Shown here in pieces: positions 47,696-61,300 of a stretch of DNA of 64,000 nucleotides. The position numbers and the translations under genes are program-made. Location: the NCBI GenBank assembly GCA_910589415.1, contig OU342630.1, positions 51,244,012 through 51,308,011 of the forward strand. Direction: 5' to 3'. The notes below the pieces were generated by a model. That model was not told the DNA's origin. It ran no database searches and worked only from the letters and a program-made list of their open reading frames with translations. This stretch comes from Malachius bipustulatus (lineage: Eukaryota; Arthropoda; Insecta; Coleoptera; Melyridae). The first letter of the stretch is position 1. Each line of letters begins with the position of its first letter.

Positions 47696-48254
47696 CAGGG
47701 TGTTATGTAATTGAATGTCAATATTTAAGGGCGTGATTTTTGGGTCCATTTTAAGAAGAAAATTTCATGAGAACGTATGTCCTAAGAGTCTTAATTTTTG
47801 AGATACCTGATATGGTAAAGTTTCATAAAAATAAATCAATTTTTCCTAATATCTGTAATACCGCTCTGGATATTTTAATAAAATTTCGTATACAGGTATT
47901 ACGCATCAAGGGGCATTTTTTCATGTACCACGATTCATTTTATTTCCATTAGTGCCGATGGTGCACGATCGTGCAGAATTTTACCTGCATATTTTGGCAG
48001 ACATTGATAGTACGCTACTGATTTCTGTCAAATAGAAATCATTTTTGGAATCCCCATTCATTTCCAAGCAAATTTGATTACTTATTTTTTTTCAGTCCGA
48101 TGCACGGTTTTTGCATAAAAAAATAAAATCTGTTTCTCTACATGGTCACAAGATTGTCGTTAAATGACAATAAAAAAATTTAAAAATATTTCTTCTTAAA
48201 ATGGACCCAAAAATCACCCCCTTAAATATTGACATTCAATTACTAAACAACCTG
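47696..48254. mobile_element. TA-target MITE with TIRs of about 70 bp (unit 2)
   Basis: The left end CAGGGTGTTATGTAATTG and the right end, inverted, CAGGTTGTTTAGTAATTG begin long matching arms (ATTTAAGGG...TTTTTGGGTCCATTTTAAG). TA flanks both sides. It stands at the site that in unit 1 carries a different, truncated MITE (13795). No transposase. Confidence 0.8.
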
Positions 48255-49739
48255 TATAATCTCATTCTCACGCGCCGTTATAGCTTATCATTACGACTTT
48301 ATATTTTGCAATATACTCGGCATAGACGTCAGTAATTAAGCATTTAACAAACTATTATAATGAAGGCATCCATCAGCATAATATCTATATTTTAATAATA
48401 AGTTTTGTTGAAATATCGCAGATAGTAGTACTTACCTACTGTAATTATTTCTTAATAATGGTTTTTAATGCTGGTAACACTATGGTAATTTGTCAAAATT
48501 GGTCATACTTCAATTTTTATGCTATAGATATACGGGTTATCTCATAAGGGACATTTAGTATACCGAGTTCAAAATAATTTTAAATTATGGTAATTGTAAT
48601 CCTGTAGGTAACTAGGTACTTGATTTGCAAAAAAAATGAAAAAATCCATCGTTTGGCCCGCAGAGACCGACTCGAATGATCTGAGACACTTGTATATAAA
48701 TATTCTTATGAAACTATAAGTTGCAAAAAAAAATAAAGATTACGAAGAGATGAAATCCAAATTTTGCATCATCTGTCAAATGATGGATGTCTTCAAACAC
48801 TCCTTGAATTTAATCAGTTCGCGTTCACACTTCTAGCCAGATCGAAGTCTGGTAGAATTTGTGATGGTTCTCCAAGCTTTCAGTTTTTAAAATTTTATTT
48901 ACGCATACCTTACCTACATCAATTATAAAATTGATCACAGACCCTTGATCGGTGCAACAGGCACGAGAGGATCGTGCGTCGCATTCACAAACAGCGATGA
49001 GTTGGAAGTTAAAGAGGATGATGTGGAAGTAGCGGGAAAAAGGACGCGCAAAAATTTAGGATATGATAGGTCTAAAATGACAAAGGTGCTTCCTAATTGG
49101 TTCAAGTCCGGGACGAGAGACTAGCAAGACGAAAGCGTCGTCGGACGTGGAGGGCAGATTGTTTTCTAATAATTAATCCTGAAAAGTTGAGGTTTGATCG
49201 ATTGAGCTAAAGAGAAATACTTTTGTAAATTATAGGTTATCTTATGCATGAGAACCATATTTCATTTATATTATGTGCTTATATGTATCCCAATCCATGT
49301 AAATAAAGAAATTGTTAATTTGTTGAACAAAGGTTTCTAAATCATAGGGACAACTCTTATTTGGAATTTGCACAGTTTGGAAAAGAAACAAAAATAAATA
49401 AGCCCAAGATCGTTTTTGTTGTTTTTTAGATAATAGGCTATGATTTTCGTAGATTATATCCAAATTTATCCAAAAAGGGGAAAGAGTGTCTCGTTAGCTT
49501 AGAACAATCTGTCTCCTAGCTTGATCTCTCTATATCAAAGCTCAGAGATAAATTTATTTACTTACCTACCTACCAAAAATTTTTACCTCTATCTCCTTTT
49601 TCTCACTACTCACACAATTGGGGCTACAGTTTTTCTCTCTCTCACGCCACCCCCACAACTCAATGGGAGAAAAAATCTCTCCCAAACTAGGTATTAAGCG
49701 ATTGAAAGGTTGATTGATTTCGGGCTAGATTGGAACTTT

Positions 49740-50240
49740 GTTTTTAAATTTAGTGAATTTTTTTTCCAAATTTTTATGGCAGAATTAATACGTCGAATAT
49801 CTGGTGGAAGAATATTCGATAAAACAGGCAACCAAGAAGTTGGAGTTTTATTTTGATAGTGCCAGTTATTGTACTCATATACAAGTATTCAATTCCATAA
49901 CTAACATGTGAGCTGTTCATCCAGACTGGAAAGCAGTATTCAGCTGTTGATTCAATGGTCACTGGATTAGGAATCGAATAAAAGATTGGTAAATCTTTGT
50001 GGTAGAGCTAGAGACCGACAAATACTCTAAATTCTCTATCGAAAATCATTTGATAAATCAAGCGAATCATTTTTTTTGACAAGGAATAGTTGTATCGCAT
50101 AATTTTAACAACAAACCATCAATCCATACTGTATCATAAGCAGCAGTTAAGTCCATTAAAAGTATTCTAGTTTTAAGATGATTTTGAAGCCCGGCCTGAA
50201 TTTGTGTTGTTAGAGCCAAAAAGTGATCGCAGCATCCTCT
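49740..50240 (-). pseudogene. Degenerate LINE RT fragment, unit 2 counterpart
   Basis: Corresponds to 15490-15985 with the same STAEYCFPVWMNSSH motif on the minus strand. It carries further indels. It breaks off at a 330-bp insertion (about 50240-50570), after which a piece matching tandem repeat b follows (50575-50735). Confidence 0.55.
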
Positions 50241-50572
50241 ATTTATTTTATTTTTTATTTATTTATAGAGTAAGGTCATCCAACAGATCACAATAATGAC
50301 CCAATATAGGATGACACAACTTAACATTACAACAATACAAAAACATCAGTCTCAAAACAACAGAAATGTTTGTATATAATAACAAGCAAAAATAACTTAA
50401 GCTAAACTAAACTAAACAAATAACAAACAGTAAGGAAGCTAAAAACCAAAAAGAGGAAGCAAGTTCCCGAACGAATTCTCGGTCATGTACAAAGCCTCAA
50501 AAAATGTGCGGCCTTTCTTTTAAATGACAGAAATGAAGAAGAAGAAGAAGCAAAAAACCAATTTGGGCTTAA
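50240..50572. mobile_element. About 330-bp insertion in the LINE scrap, unclassified
   Basis: Replaces the short CCCCTATTAGG junction seen in unit 1. It starts with a TTTATTTTATTT tract and is followed by AGTAAGGTCATCCAACAG, which looks like the 3' end of an insect LINE in reverse with its A/T-rich tail. A GAA microsatellite lies near 50535-50550. No target duplication could be fixed, because the neighbouring sequence has been rearranged. Confidence 0.35.
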
Positions 50573-50735
50573 AACCAATTTGTTTCGCCGAGAGAAGTAC
50601 ACGACATCAATTATTATGGGAGAGATTCTTTTGTAAGTCAATCTCTCCAAAATTTTGTAAGGGGCACTCAAAAGGGCGACAATGATAATTGGCAGTCTCT
50701 TTTGGATTTTTATTGGGTTTTATAGAATAGCAAAA

Positions 50736-52120
50736 GTTCACTTATCGCAAGGGGTGTCTGGGTCAAGGTCATCGCTCCAGCTGATTGCCTGAGGCCGTCA
50801 GATCGCTACAAAAACACACAAAAAAAAGATTAAATGCTCCTACCTCTGGAGTGTCTGTCGCATGGGAGAGAGAGAGAGGAGCACCTCAGTTGGAGTCCGA
50901 TATCCGGATAAGGGTTTTTGGTAACAGAAGATTTCTCGATGCCGGAATTCATAAAGAAAAACTGGTCTTTTATTAAGGCGGTAATAGTTTTGAAACGAAA
51001 TAAAAAGGGAGTTTGATTCTATTTTGTTGTAAATTCAATATAATTCCTTATTGAAATAGCAATGCTCTATGGCGTTTTAATTACTTAAAATTGATTATCT
51101 TTATTAAAAATGAAATTATTTACAAATAGAATAAACTAAGTAGGAATAAAATCTCCGCCACCGCGTAATCAGCATTCAATTCTGCGATATACCGAGAATT
51201 CTATTTAAGTCTAGTCGACTAGATCTTCCATGTGCAGCATACTTAGAAGATCTCGACCAGTGACTTGGCGCTAGAGCAACGTTCTAACGTCTAGGGAAAA
51301 GAAACGACACCGCTCCAGAACAATTAAATCAGGGCAGGGCAACATGCTATCAGTGATTTGCGTTCGACATCCCGGAGGGCGCGTTCAGGCGAATCACGTG
51401 GAGGAAGGGCAACTTCCTAGCGCCAGCGTAGACTTGGACGAATTTCGCGCAACGTACGGGATTCGGGATCGGATTAAAAGGACGTCAGTGGGGGAGCAAC
51501 ATTCCAACACTTCGTTCCTTTGGGAGGATTCGGGGAGCTATCAACAGAATATCAAAGGTCAACTTATTATTATTATTATTATTACTTCTAGGGTAGGTCA
51601 AAGCCCTTGTACTGAAACTTGCGCTTATTGTACCCCTTTGGATAATTATCTCATCGGTCCCATCTCCCGTCAACTTCCCGTCAACAAAGGTCAACTTCTT
51701 AAGACGTCTGCATTCGCTCCCCTCCCCTGTTCGTATTTCGTCCGTTGGTTTTATAGCCGGTCTTCTGGTGAACAACGCCGTGTTATCGGTGCGCGTCCCC
51801 TTTTTTGCCTGTTGCTTCTTCACGACAATAACAATATTCCTTTATTTAAATCGAATTTACATATTTTACCAGTGACGCTAGTTTCTGAACGTAAACAACG
51901 CCGTCTTATCTTTTCAGTTGGCTTGGCTTCGGTTTCTTATCGGTTACTACCGTCTTATTTTAAATCGAATATTAATTAAACATTCTATAAAATATAAATG
52001 AATCGAATTTTGTATTTTTCAATTAAAAATTAATCTATTATTACTTTATTAATTATAATATAATTAAATTAATTGTTTGATTCGACGTTGCGGCGTCGTG
52101 ACGCTTGATGTAACGTCACA
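50736..52120. mobile_element. 5'-truncated copy of the 1.57-kb LTR
   Basis: Matches 17668-19053, and both the right end (GTAACGTCACA followed by ATTATTTAGAG) and the site are the same as in unit 1. The first ~185 bp of the LTR and part of the adjoining LINE scrap are deleted. The long ORF at 51344-51979 parallels the one in unit 1 but changes frame at an indel, so it is not a real gene. Confidence 0.75.
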
Positions 52121-52392
52121 ATTATTTAGAGTAGTAGGTAAAAATTTGTTATTAACTATTATAGAAACTTGAATTCTGCTCGATATTACACAAGTAACTT
52201 AATCATTAATTCATTGTTTAATAATTAAGGAGATCTCAATTTTAATCTGGTTATTTTTTACTAGTAAATAGTAGATTAGTTATCTACATAATAATTATTA
52301 TATTATGTAGTTTCGTACTTTGTAGGTAATTCAGTACATTTTTATCAATGTAAAACAATATAACACAAACCTATTACTAACTGTGCGAAATC

Positions 52393-55300
52393 ATGATGCA
52401 AAAAGAGGAACTAAAATTAAGTGACGTTGAAACAACTGCAGAGCAAAAAGAACCTTTATTAAATAAGTAAGTTATTTATTAATTATTCAGAATGTTGATA
52501 AACTCAGGGAGTTTTTTAATAAACATATTATATTGCGTTACGATATCTCTAACAGAGGACAGAATTTTATTCTTCTGTTTTCTAGACTTTGTCATAATAA
52601 TATATTTTTTAAATATGGCAACAATGCATTGGAGTTGCAGATAAGATAATGGAGTCCATTTTAGGATCTTCGATCTCAAGGTTGCAATTATTTCTATTTA
52701 TTGTTTGTTAAATTTCTCAAAAATCGACGGAGCGTCATGAAAAAGCTGTTAAAGATGTGTTTTACCAAATTTCTAAATCTACCTCCTACATTAAGTACCT
52801 ATGAATTAAGATTTTTTCCATTGTTTAGCATTATGTTTCAAACATATTATGCCTGCAGCGGTCTAATGCTATTTAAAAAAAAAATAGAATTGTGAAAATA
52901 GAAATTGAAAATTTCGGCTATAAAATTATTGTTGACGACAATGCTAAGACCACATCGAGCTCAAAGCGAAAATGTGTTTTTGAGAAAGCACGGCATTGAA
53001 CGAATGGATTAGCCATCCTTGTCCACAGATAATATGAATGCGATAGAGCATGTATGGAGCAGAATGAAATTATTCACCTAAAGGAAAGAGAAGGGCTGAT
53101 GCAAAATTTGGATGAAATAATGAATGCGGTCCAAGAAGAATGGGAAACTGTTTCCCAGGAGTTCATCAGCGATTTGATTACAAGGGCGATTCAACAGAGT
53201 GTTGAATTTTTGTGTTACCTATATACTTATTATGTTATTACATAACGATTGTACTCACAGAATAATAATTACGACAATTAATCCATTAAAGTCCAGTGTC
53301 TTCGTTTGAGGACAGCTTGCTTATAGGTATAAATTTTGTACACTATTCTGTTTTTTTTAACTTCATAAAAAAAATTAAATTCGCTTTAATCTACTTCAGG
53401 ATGTCTCTTGCTTGTGTGAGACAAAAATCGAATGGGGGAACTCATAGCTGGGCAATCTATAGTGATTGTTAGAATTTTCTTAACGATGGTTACTTTCTTA
53501 GATAAGAAAGAATACTGATTTCACCTGAAAACGTGCAGATGTAATTTGGCTGCTTGTTTCAACATTTTTCATCCCGGGCAGCAAGAAAATTCTTCAATTA
53601 TTCAGAAATGGAGTCCAGTTTGGAGACATGTTGATTTTCGTTCAGTTTTTCTCTCAAAACCTGTTTCCAGAAGAAATTTTAATTTGAGTAATTTTGCATG
53701 CAATCTTTTGTTTTTAACGATTGTCCTGAGACAATTTTCGTCCCTGTATTTTCTTGCCTAAAGGTTTAGCTTCAATAAAAGGCTCAAATTTCCAAAATCG
53801 ATTAGCGAGGAAAAAAGTTATTGCACTGCCACACACAAAAAAACAGCTTTTTTTATAAATCAGCCTGTGAAGTATGAATACAGGTGTGAAATCGAAAATT
53901 TGAAAGCCGTTCAGAGGTAAGACATCAAGCTTCGAAGTTTTCTCATCAAACTTACAAGAAAATTTTATTTGGAAAACGGAGGTACGAAAACCACGGAGTA
54001 ATTCTGCACGCTTTTACATAAGTAGTATCATCCTGTAGAAAATTTGTGATCCTGCGTGCGAAAACAGAACGGAAATCCCTTCAGAATTTCGAAAGTTATC
54101 CCCAATCAAAATCAGGCAAAATTTTCACTGAAATTTGGTCTTTAAACGCCGCCATACTGTACGATTTCCCAAATTCCCCGTTCAACAAATTATCTTACTA
54201 TCTCTTACAGCCACAGTGGAAAACCGACAAACTATTTATCGATTGCCTTTTCGATAGTAGATAATGTGTGCTTAATTTTATTTTTGTAACATGCTTGCAT
54301 GGTATTAAACAAAATGATAAAAAACTGCTTTTTAGGCGCCCTCTGTATATAATGGGCTGTATATTAACAGGCGATTCTCAAATGATTTTTCTTTATATGA
54401 ACAGCCCATCTTATTTTTCAATTAAAACATAAAACATAAAACTTGCATTAATCTTGAATTCCTAGCAATTAGATTTTATAACATAATTCCCAGGAAAACT
54501 CGAAAATTTCGATACTTTTTTTCTCAAATTTTAGGATGGACATATGTGAGCAATCTGGGATTAATTAATGTTTTTTTATTTCGACGTGTGTCCTAGTAGA
54601 TGTTTTACTACCTCATTGCGTTTATTGTATGCTACTTTGAATTTGCAGGAATACAAATGGAATAGGAAATAAAAAAGATGAGCACAAAAAGAAAGATAGA
54701 CCAATCATTTCATATTTCAGTTTGGTAAGTAATTCTTAACTTTATCTTTTTTGTTACAAGAAGAAATTACCTACACCAACGGTTATTCATAAATGACCTT
54801 TGCTAAATTTCATTTTAACATTCTTTTGCAATTTTACCATGGATTTAAAATTGTAAAATTGTGTAATTTGATGTGAGTTATTCAAGGATTCCACATAATA
54901 AAACAATTTGGTTTATTTACACAAAATAATAATAATAACAAACATTTTAAACAATTTTTAACAGTTTTTAACACATTCAGTCCGCCAACCCGATCATGGC
55001 GCCTGAATCCATATTATCTACAATCTCAACACTACTCCGCTATAATTTTTTCATGTTCTTTTCTAACTCCTAATCATTTTTTCAAGTAATCCAGACTTAG
55101 TATTTTTTTTTTTCTGACACTGAACTCTAACGCGGTTAGTGCGTTAAAGTATCTTTACAAATATCTTGTATTATTAAAAGGCGAAAAGTAATTATTATTT
55201 TCGCGAGAGGAAAGTCTAGAGAACCTTTTTACCAAATATATCGTGTGTAGATTCACAGACCTTAGATAGTAATTAAGGTACAGTTTTAGAGTGCAAGTGA

Positions 55301-58300
55301 CGTGGCCAGTTTCTCTAATAGGCTATGCCACAATTTTAGCAAATAGTTTTCAGGCAACATGACGTAAATCTTCGCTGATTGGGGAATATTGGGGAATACC
55401 TAGGACGCGGAGACAGCAAAACGGAGTTGAACGGCCATGGTAGAAGGATACCGGCAGGGAACGAATCAGATCGCGGGAGGAAAAACGTCGCGAACGGGGA
55501 ACTAAAAACGGAGAAAAGCCCACCTTATATCTTGTTATCGTACCTGAAAATCTAGAAATATTTGCCTTTCCTGTGTCTGTCGCCTTTTAAAGATCTGTGT
55601 TGTAAAGACCTGTGTCTATCGCCCAAGCACCTTGCGTGTTTTTTCGCGAAATAATAAACTTCACATTTTGTGGTTATTATCCGAAACTGCGTTTAGGAAT
55701 AAATGATCGACGCCTTAGTCTATTGACGCAATTACCTAATTGTCTGGAATATCTGCAACAATTAGCTGATTGGCTCGGCTAAATGAAACCGTTTCCCGTT
55801 AATAATAACTAGATTAACATCAACTTCCAAGGCTTTTTTTATTTCCAAGATCAAGACACTGCGTGTTATCTTCAAGAAACTGTTTAAACCAATACCTTAT
55901 TGTGTATATGGCCGTTTTTAGTGGTTCAATTTTCAAGCTCTTCGCCTGAGTGTTCTATTTTTCAAGGAACTTTTGGAAAAATTTCGCCATTTTTGGATCA
56001 CAAACATCTTTGGATCATGGCTTTTCAATGATAGGGACTACATACTATTTACTAGAATTTTTACTGTCATTTACAAATTTAATTAAAAAAGTGACTGGCA
56101 TCCCGTAGCTTTGGGGAGAGAATATCAGATTAGGGAAGGGAAATCGGCTTCCTATTGGCCCAAAAATATTGGTTTGAAGAACCTACCCACAGAAGCTTCC
56201 CTATTAGCCTTCGATATGCTCTTTACCTACCTAAGCTGAACTTTTCTCAGGTGAATAATTATCATGCTAATGTGTTCGATGCCAGTAGTAGTAGTTGTAG
56301 GAAATCAAATACATGCAAGATTTTTTTTCAGTACAAGTACTCAAACACCAAAGAAAAAATATTATTTCTGATTGCTGCAGTTTTTGCCGCTTTCTGCGGT
56401 ATAGCAAGTATTGTAATGACGGTATGGTATGGGCAAGTTGCTGGTTCCATCATTGACTACGCACAAGCTACAAGTAATTTAACAAACGGAAGTGATCTTT
56501 CTGCAGAAAATGATCTTATTTACAGCGAAGTACATGATTTTGTTATGAAGATAGTTAGTGTCGGCTTTGCCGTAATGCTCTTGGGTTACTTATCCCAAGT
56601 TTTATTCAGTTACACAGCCGCAAGACAGGTTAGTATTTTTAAATTTTAAGTAGTTCATGGAATATACAAGCGTTCATTGTCTTGTGGTAGCCTTGCCTCA
56701 TTATAAATATTACTATGCATGGGTACCCAGTCCTATATAGTATAATATACTGTAATGAATAAATAAATAATACATAGTAGGTACATATTAAGTAAGTAAA
56801 CAAAAATACTTAATTATTGTTTTAGGTGTCACGAATGCGAAACTATTTATTGAGTAGAATGTTAAATGCTGATATTGAATGGCATGATAGGAATAAAACT
56901 TTAGATTTTGCTACAATATTTACTGAGTAAGTTTCAATCTATAGGTAGTTTATTATAAATGTCTTTCAATAATTATTATTGTCAATACCTCGGTTTAGAA
57001 TTGGAAGAGACATCTGAAACTATCTGATTCGCACTTATCTTTATAATTTTTTAGCTCAAAATAGACCGTTTAATTATTACATGGGCAACTAAAAATGAGA
57101 AGTGTGATTACACTGCCATAATATTACAATCGTATTCAGAAGACGAACCTCTTTTATACTAGCAAGTCGAAGGTACACCACTGACATCTACTTTCGCCTT
57201 ACTTTTATTCCTCTCAGCCGGCAAAACTGATAAGGTCTCTTCCAATTCGGAACCTCAGTATAAAATATAAGAATATGGTGTTTTTTGTCCTGACATTATA
57301 CCGAGAAACACGAAGTTATTCTCTTACGATCTCAGAAACACTAAAAATGTGATAATTATTATTTAAATGTGCAGGAATTTATCTAAAATAGAAGAAGGAC
57401 TTGGACCAAGAGTATGTTTATCCATTTGCGATATATTATCATGCATGAGTGGTGTCATTGCGTCATTTTACATGGGATGGAAATTGACTCTCGTTTGTTT
57501 ATTACCGTTGTGTTTATTATTAATAACTGCGAGAGCTGTATCTTGGGTAAATATTTTTCAATAAGCCATTATGGTAACATAAAATTAACTTTTCAATTCC
57601 TTTATATCGTATACCTAGACAGGTATCCTAAATAAGTGCAAAAATTTTTAGGGGGTGACTCCTTGTCTCATTCTAAGGAAAGAAGTTTCCAATGTGTCAG
57701 GAAATGCAACGTTTTTGAGATACAGGCTGTCAAAAAAGATTTTTTTAAGCTTTTTGATATTGGCTACATTTTTATTACCAATTCAGTTTTTTGCATGTAC
57801 CATTTGCGGAGATTTAGAGTTTTTCCCTCCATTTTCCGACACACGTTTTGAAACATCTAAAGCGAGTTTTTTTTATTATAAATGGCCGTTTTTCTCGAAA
57901 ACGGTTCGCGTTAGCAATTATGACCAAAAGTATCTTGTTTTTGAAAATTTTATCGGTTTAACATGCGCTTTAAAAAGGTCAATTTTCCCAGTCAATTTTC
58001 CCAAATGACTCCGGTACTGACATGAAAAAACTTAGTTAGCTTTGAAAAAGTAGCTAATGTCAATGTTAAGATATGTACAAAAGTACCTTAAACGGATCCT
58101 TAAATGTATCTTAAACGGTTTTTGAGATATCATTAAAAAAAAATGGAAAAAGTATTTTTTTAACTTTTCTCAAGTACTTTTGACTTTTCAAAGTATCTCT
58201 AAAACGGACCATTTGCGGACCCACAATTTTAGAATGAGCCAAGAAATGACCCTCTAGAATTTTTCGCACTTTAGGATAACCTTGTATGTATACAAGGTGG

Positions 58301-61300
58301 TCCTAAAAGCCAGATATACCGAGTGATACATCTTATTCTATTTTCGGAATTATTGTGAAGGGGCAAAACTCTCCGAACAATAGTTTGGGACAAAAATTGT
58401 TTGGTTTTGAGAGGGACGTCGTTTGTACACAAGATACACCCCCACCCCTACCCCCTGAATAGGGGTTGGGGTGATTTTGACGATTTAAATAGGAACCCCG
58501 ATTTTTTATTTAGAGTGGAGAAGAACAAACTTTTGTATTAATTTTTTTTTTCAAAGTAAATAAAAAGTCGTATTTGTCTTCCATGTTTGGGGGATGAGGG
58601 CGAAATTGAAAAAGAGTTCCTACAAAAGTTTGTTCTTCTCCACGCTGAATCATAATCCGCAATAAAAAAATGGGAGTTCCTATTAAACTCGTCAAAGTCA
58701 CCAGTTCGGAGAATGTTGCCCCTCCCTAAAAAATTCCAAAAATAGATTAAGATGGATCATCCGGTATACGAAAGGCGGCAATTGTTTGGAGTATTTTATA
58801 CCTAAGAGTTCATATAAACATAGGTCCGCAACTGCTTCGTTACCGATCTACAGGGTGTTGAAAAAAAATTGTTTTAACTTTAAACTTGATAGCTCCTGCA
58901 GTTTATGAGATATTTAGCTCAAATTTTGAATGCAAGATACTATGTAGGGTGAACATCATTAGGTATGACAAATGTTTGTGAGAATCTAAAAGTTTTCTCC
59001 CTGAATTCCTCCCATTTCGCCCCCATTTCTTTCCCCTGAACTATTTTGCGATGCGCCGCTGGTAGATTCTAAAATACACTGTGAATTTTATGTTTCATTT
59101 AGAAACATTTTGTTCTTGTATAGTTTTTTGCATCTGCACTAATTCGTTGAACGAAAGTCAAATTTTCAAAATGGTAAAATAGGTTCTTGCTTCTCTTTTT
59201 GAAAATTTCTCAATTTCCATTAATTTTGACAGTTTTGTCGGCACTGCCTGGTAAAAATTAAAGTTGGGATGACCATGTGTGACTACTGTTTGACTAAAAT
59301 TTGACTAACCTCAAACACCTTTAAAGCAAAAAAAATTCTCAAATTTCAGCACCCTCTGTAGATCTTGTGACCCTCTGTAGAAGTGTTTGCAGAGCTATGT
59401 TTATATGAACTATTCAAAAAATAAGCCAAAGAGCTATCTCAAAAAAAAAGAACAGCAAGTGGATCAAGATGAATCGAAAATCAATAATAATTTTTGAAAT
59501 TTTTTTCTGCCATTGCATTGTCTCTCTGGTTGCCCAACTTTTTCCCCATTTAAACGACTCTGTATCTTCCAGCGTTTCCGAGATCCCGATGCTGTTCATT
59601 CTTATCTTGGACACAGTGTATATTATATTTTCAACTGATATCGTAAGTGATTCCAGGCTGTTTTGATCTGGTTCTTGAACATTTTCAAGATGATTCTTAT
59701 ACTAAATGGACAGTAAAAAAACCCCTGATGCATCTTCCATCCCGCATTTGACAAATGCAACACTCGAAAACTAACTGGTGGAGGCGGTGTGAAACCTCTT
59801 GCGCATCGTAACAGCTGATGGTATCTACCTCAGTTGTTGTGGACGAAACGTTCAGAGCAAATCCTCAAGGACAACGACAAAAGACCCGGAATCACTTTTA
59901 ACCTCAGTTCTTTAAAATTGACTATTTAATTCAGTTTTCAGCCAAGTTCACCATGAAAGAGTTGGATTCTTATGGCGCTGCTGGTTCATTATCTGAAGAA
60001 GTTTTCGGTTCAATTAGAACTGTTGTTGCGTTTGATGCCCAAAAGAGTGAATCCCTCCGGTATCAAAAACATCTCTTGGAAGCGAAAAACCATAACATCA
60101 AAAAAGGGTTTTTTAATGCATTGTCTTTAGGTTTAGCTAATGGTTTATATTACGCCAATTATGCTATAGCTTATGGCTACGGAGCTAAGTTAATTACAGA
60201 TGATATGCAGTTGCCAATTAATGAGAGATCATACACTCCAAGTATTTGTTTCGTTGTAAGTATTTTAAGGTGAACAATGTCGATTTTAGTTGTCTGACCA
60301 TGACGTTATAAATGACATCATCTTAATTTAATACCAACCTTATATTTACACAAAGCGCGTACAGTTCTGAACGTGTGATTAAATGAATTGAGATGGTAAG
60401 CCCGATCGATTTAGTCGTATTAATTCGAATGAAAATTACACTCAAACTACCATTTTCAGCAAAATTTTAATGAATGCCATTTTCGGAACAAGACATATTA
60501 TACAGGGTGATCCCGAAATGGCGGACACGGTATACAGGGTGTTGTAGAGGATGTTCAGAAAGACTGTAAATTTAAAACAAAAATGGTTTCCTCGGCTTCG
60601 TCACCGAGATATAGGGTGTCCTTTTTCTAAACTTTAGATCAAAACGGCAGTCAAATTTAAACAACCTTCATTGGTAAAGCACATGATTTGACATAACTAT
60701 TACGATAGTGTTTGCTTTTTATTTTTTTTTATTATCGGGAACGGAATTACAGGCATTCAAAGTTTACCTATTCCCTGAGTTCAACAACATTTTTCAATGT
60801 GGCATCGTTGTTCAAATTCGAGCTCAACAATGCAACTAAAATAAATTTTGAATAATATCATCGAATGTGTATCCGCGCAACGATTATTGTTTATTTTTCT
60901 GCCTGAAGAAGGGTAGTGCAGTGTTGGGACATTTTTGTCCACAAAAGTGGTCATATCTTCTTAAGGGGGCCATACTGGAGAAAAAAGTATTAGTGAACTT
61001 AGAATCTTTAATCCACAATGGATGCTGTGGTGGTGTCCGTGTCCGCCATTTCGGGATCACCCTGTATTTGTTTACTTATAGGTCTTGAAAGTATTAAAAG
61101 CTGGCAACCTTGCAGTTATATATCAATGATGTCATGGTCAGTTAGGCTGCAACGACCCATTTGTGGAATAATTTTCAAAAGGTAGTTACTAATTTTGAAA
61201 TTTTAGATAATTAATTGTATCGCGGTAGTTCAATTCAAGCTTGAACTATGCCTCTCTGTGGTCGAGATTATAGGATTAGCCAAAGGAGCCGCCGCGAATG

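Noticed and set aside
51344..51979. 211-codon ORF as a gene
   Set aside because: Same LTR sequence as 18275-18805. The length differs because of indels, and there is no frame conservation between the copies.
57655..58008. 117-codon ORF in copy 2 intron 5
   Set aside because: Inside the first intron 5 MITE; the homologous MITE in unit 1 has it interrupted (75 codons).
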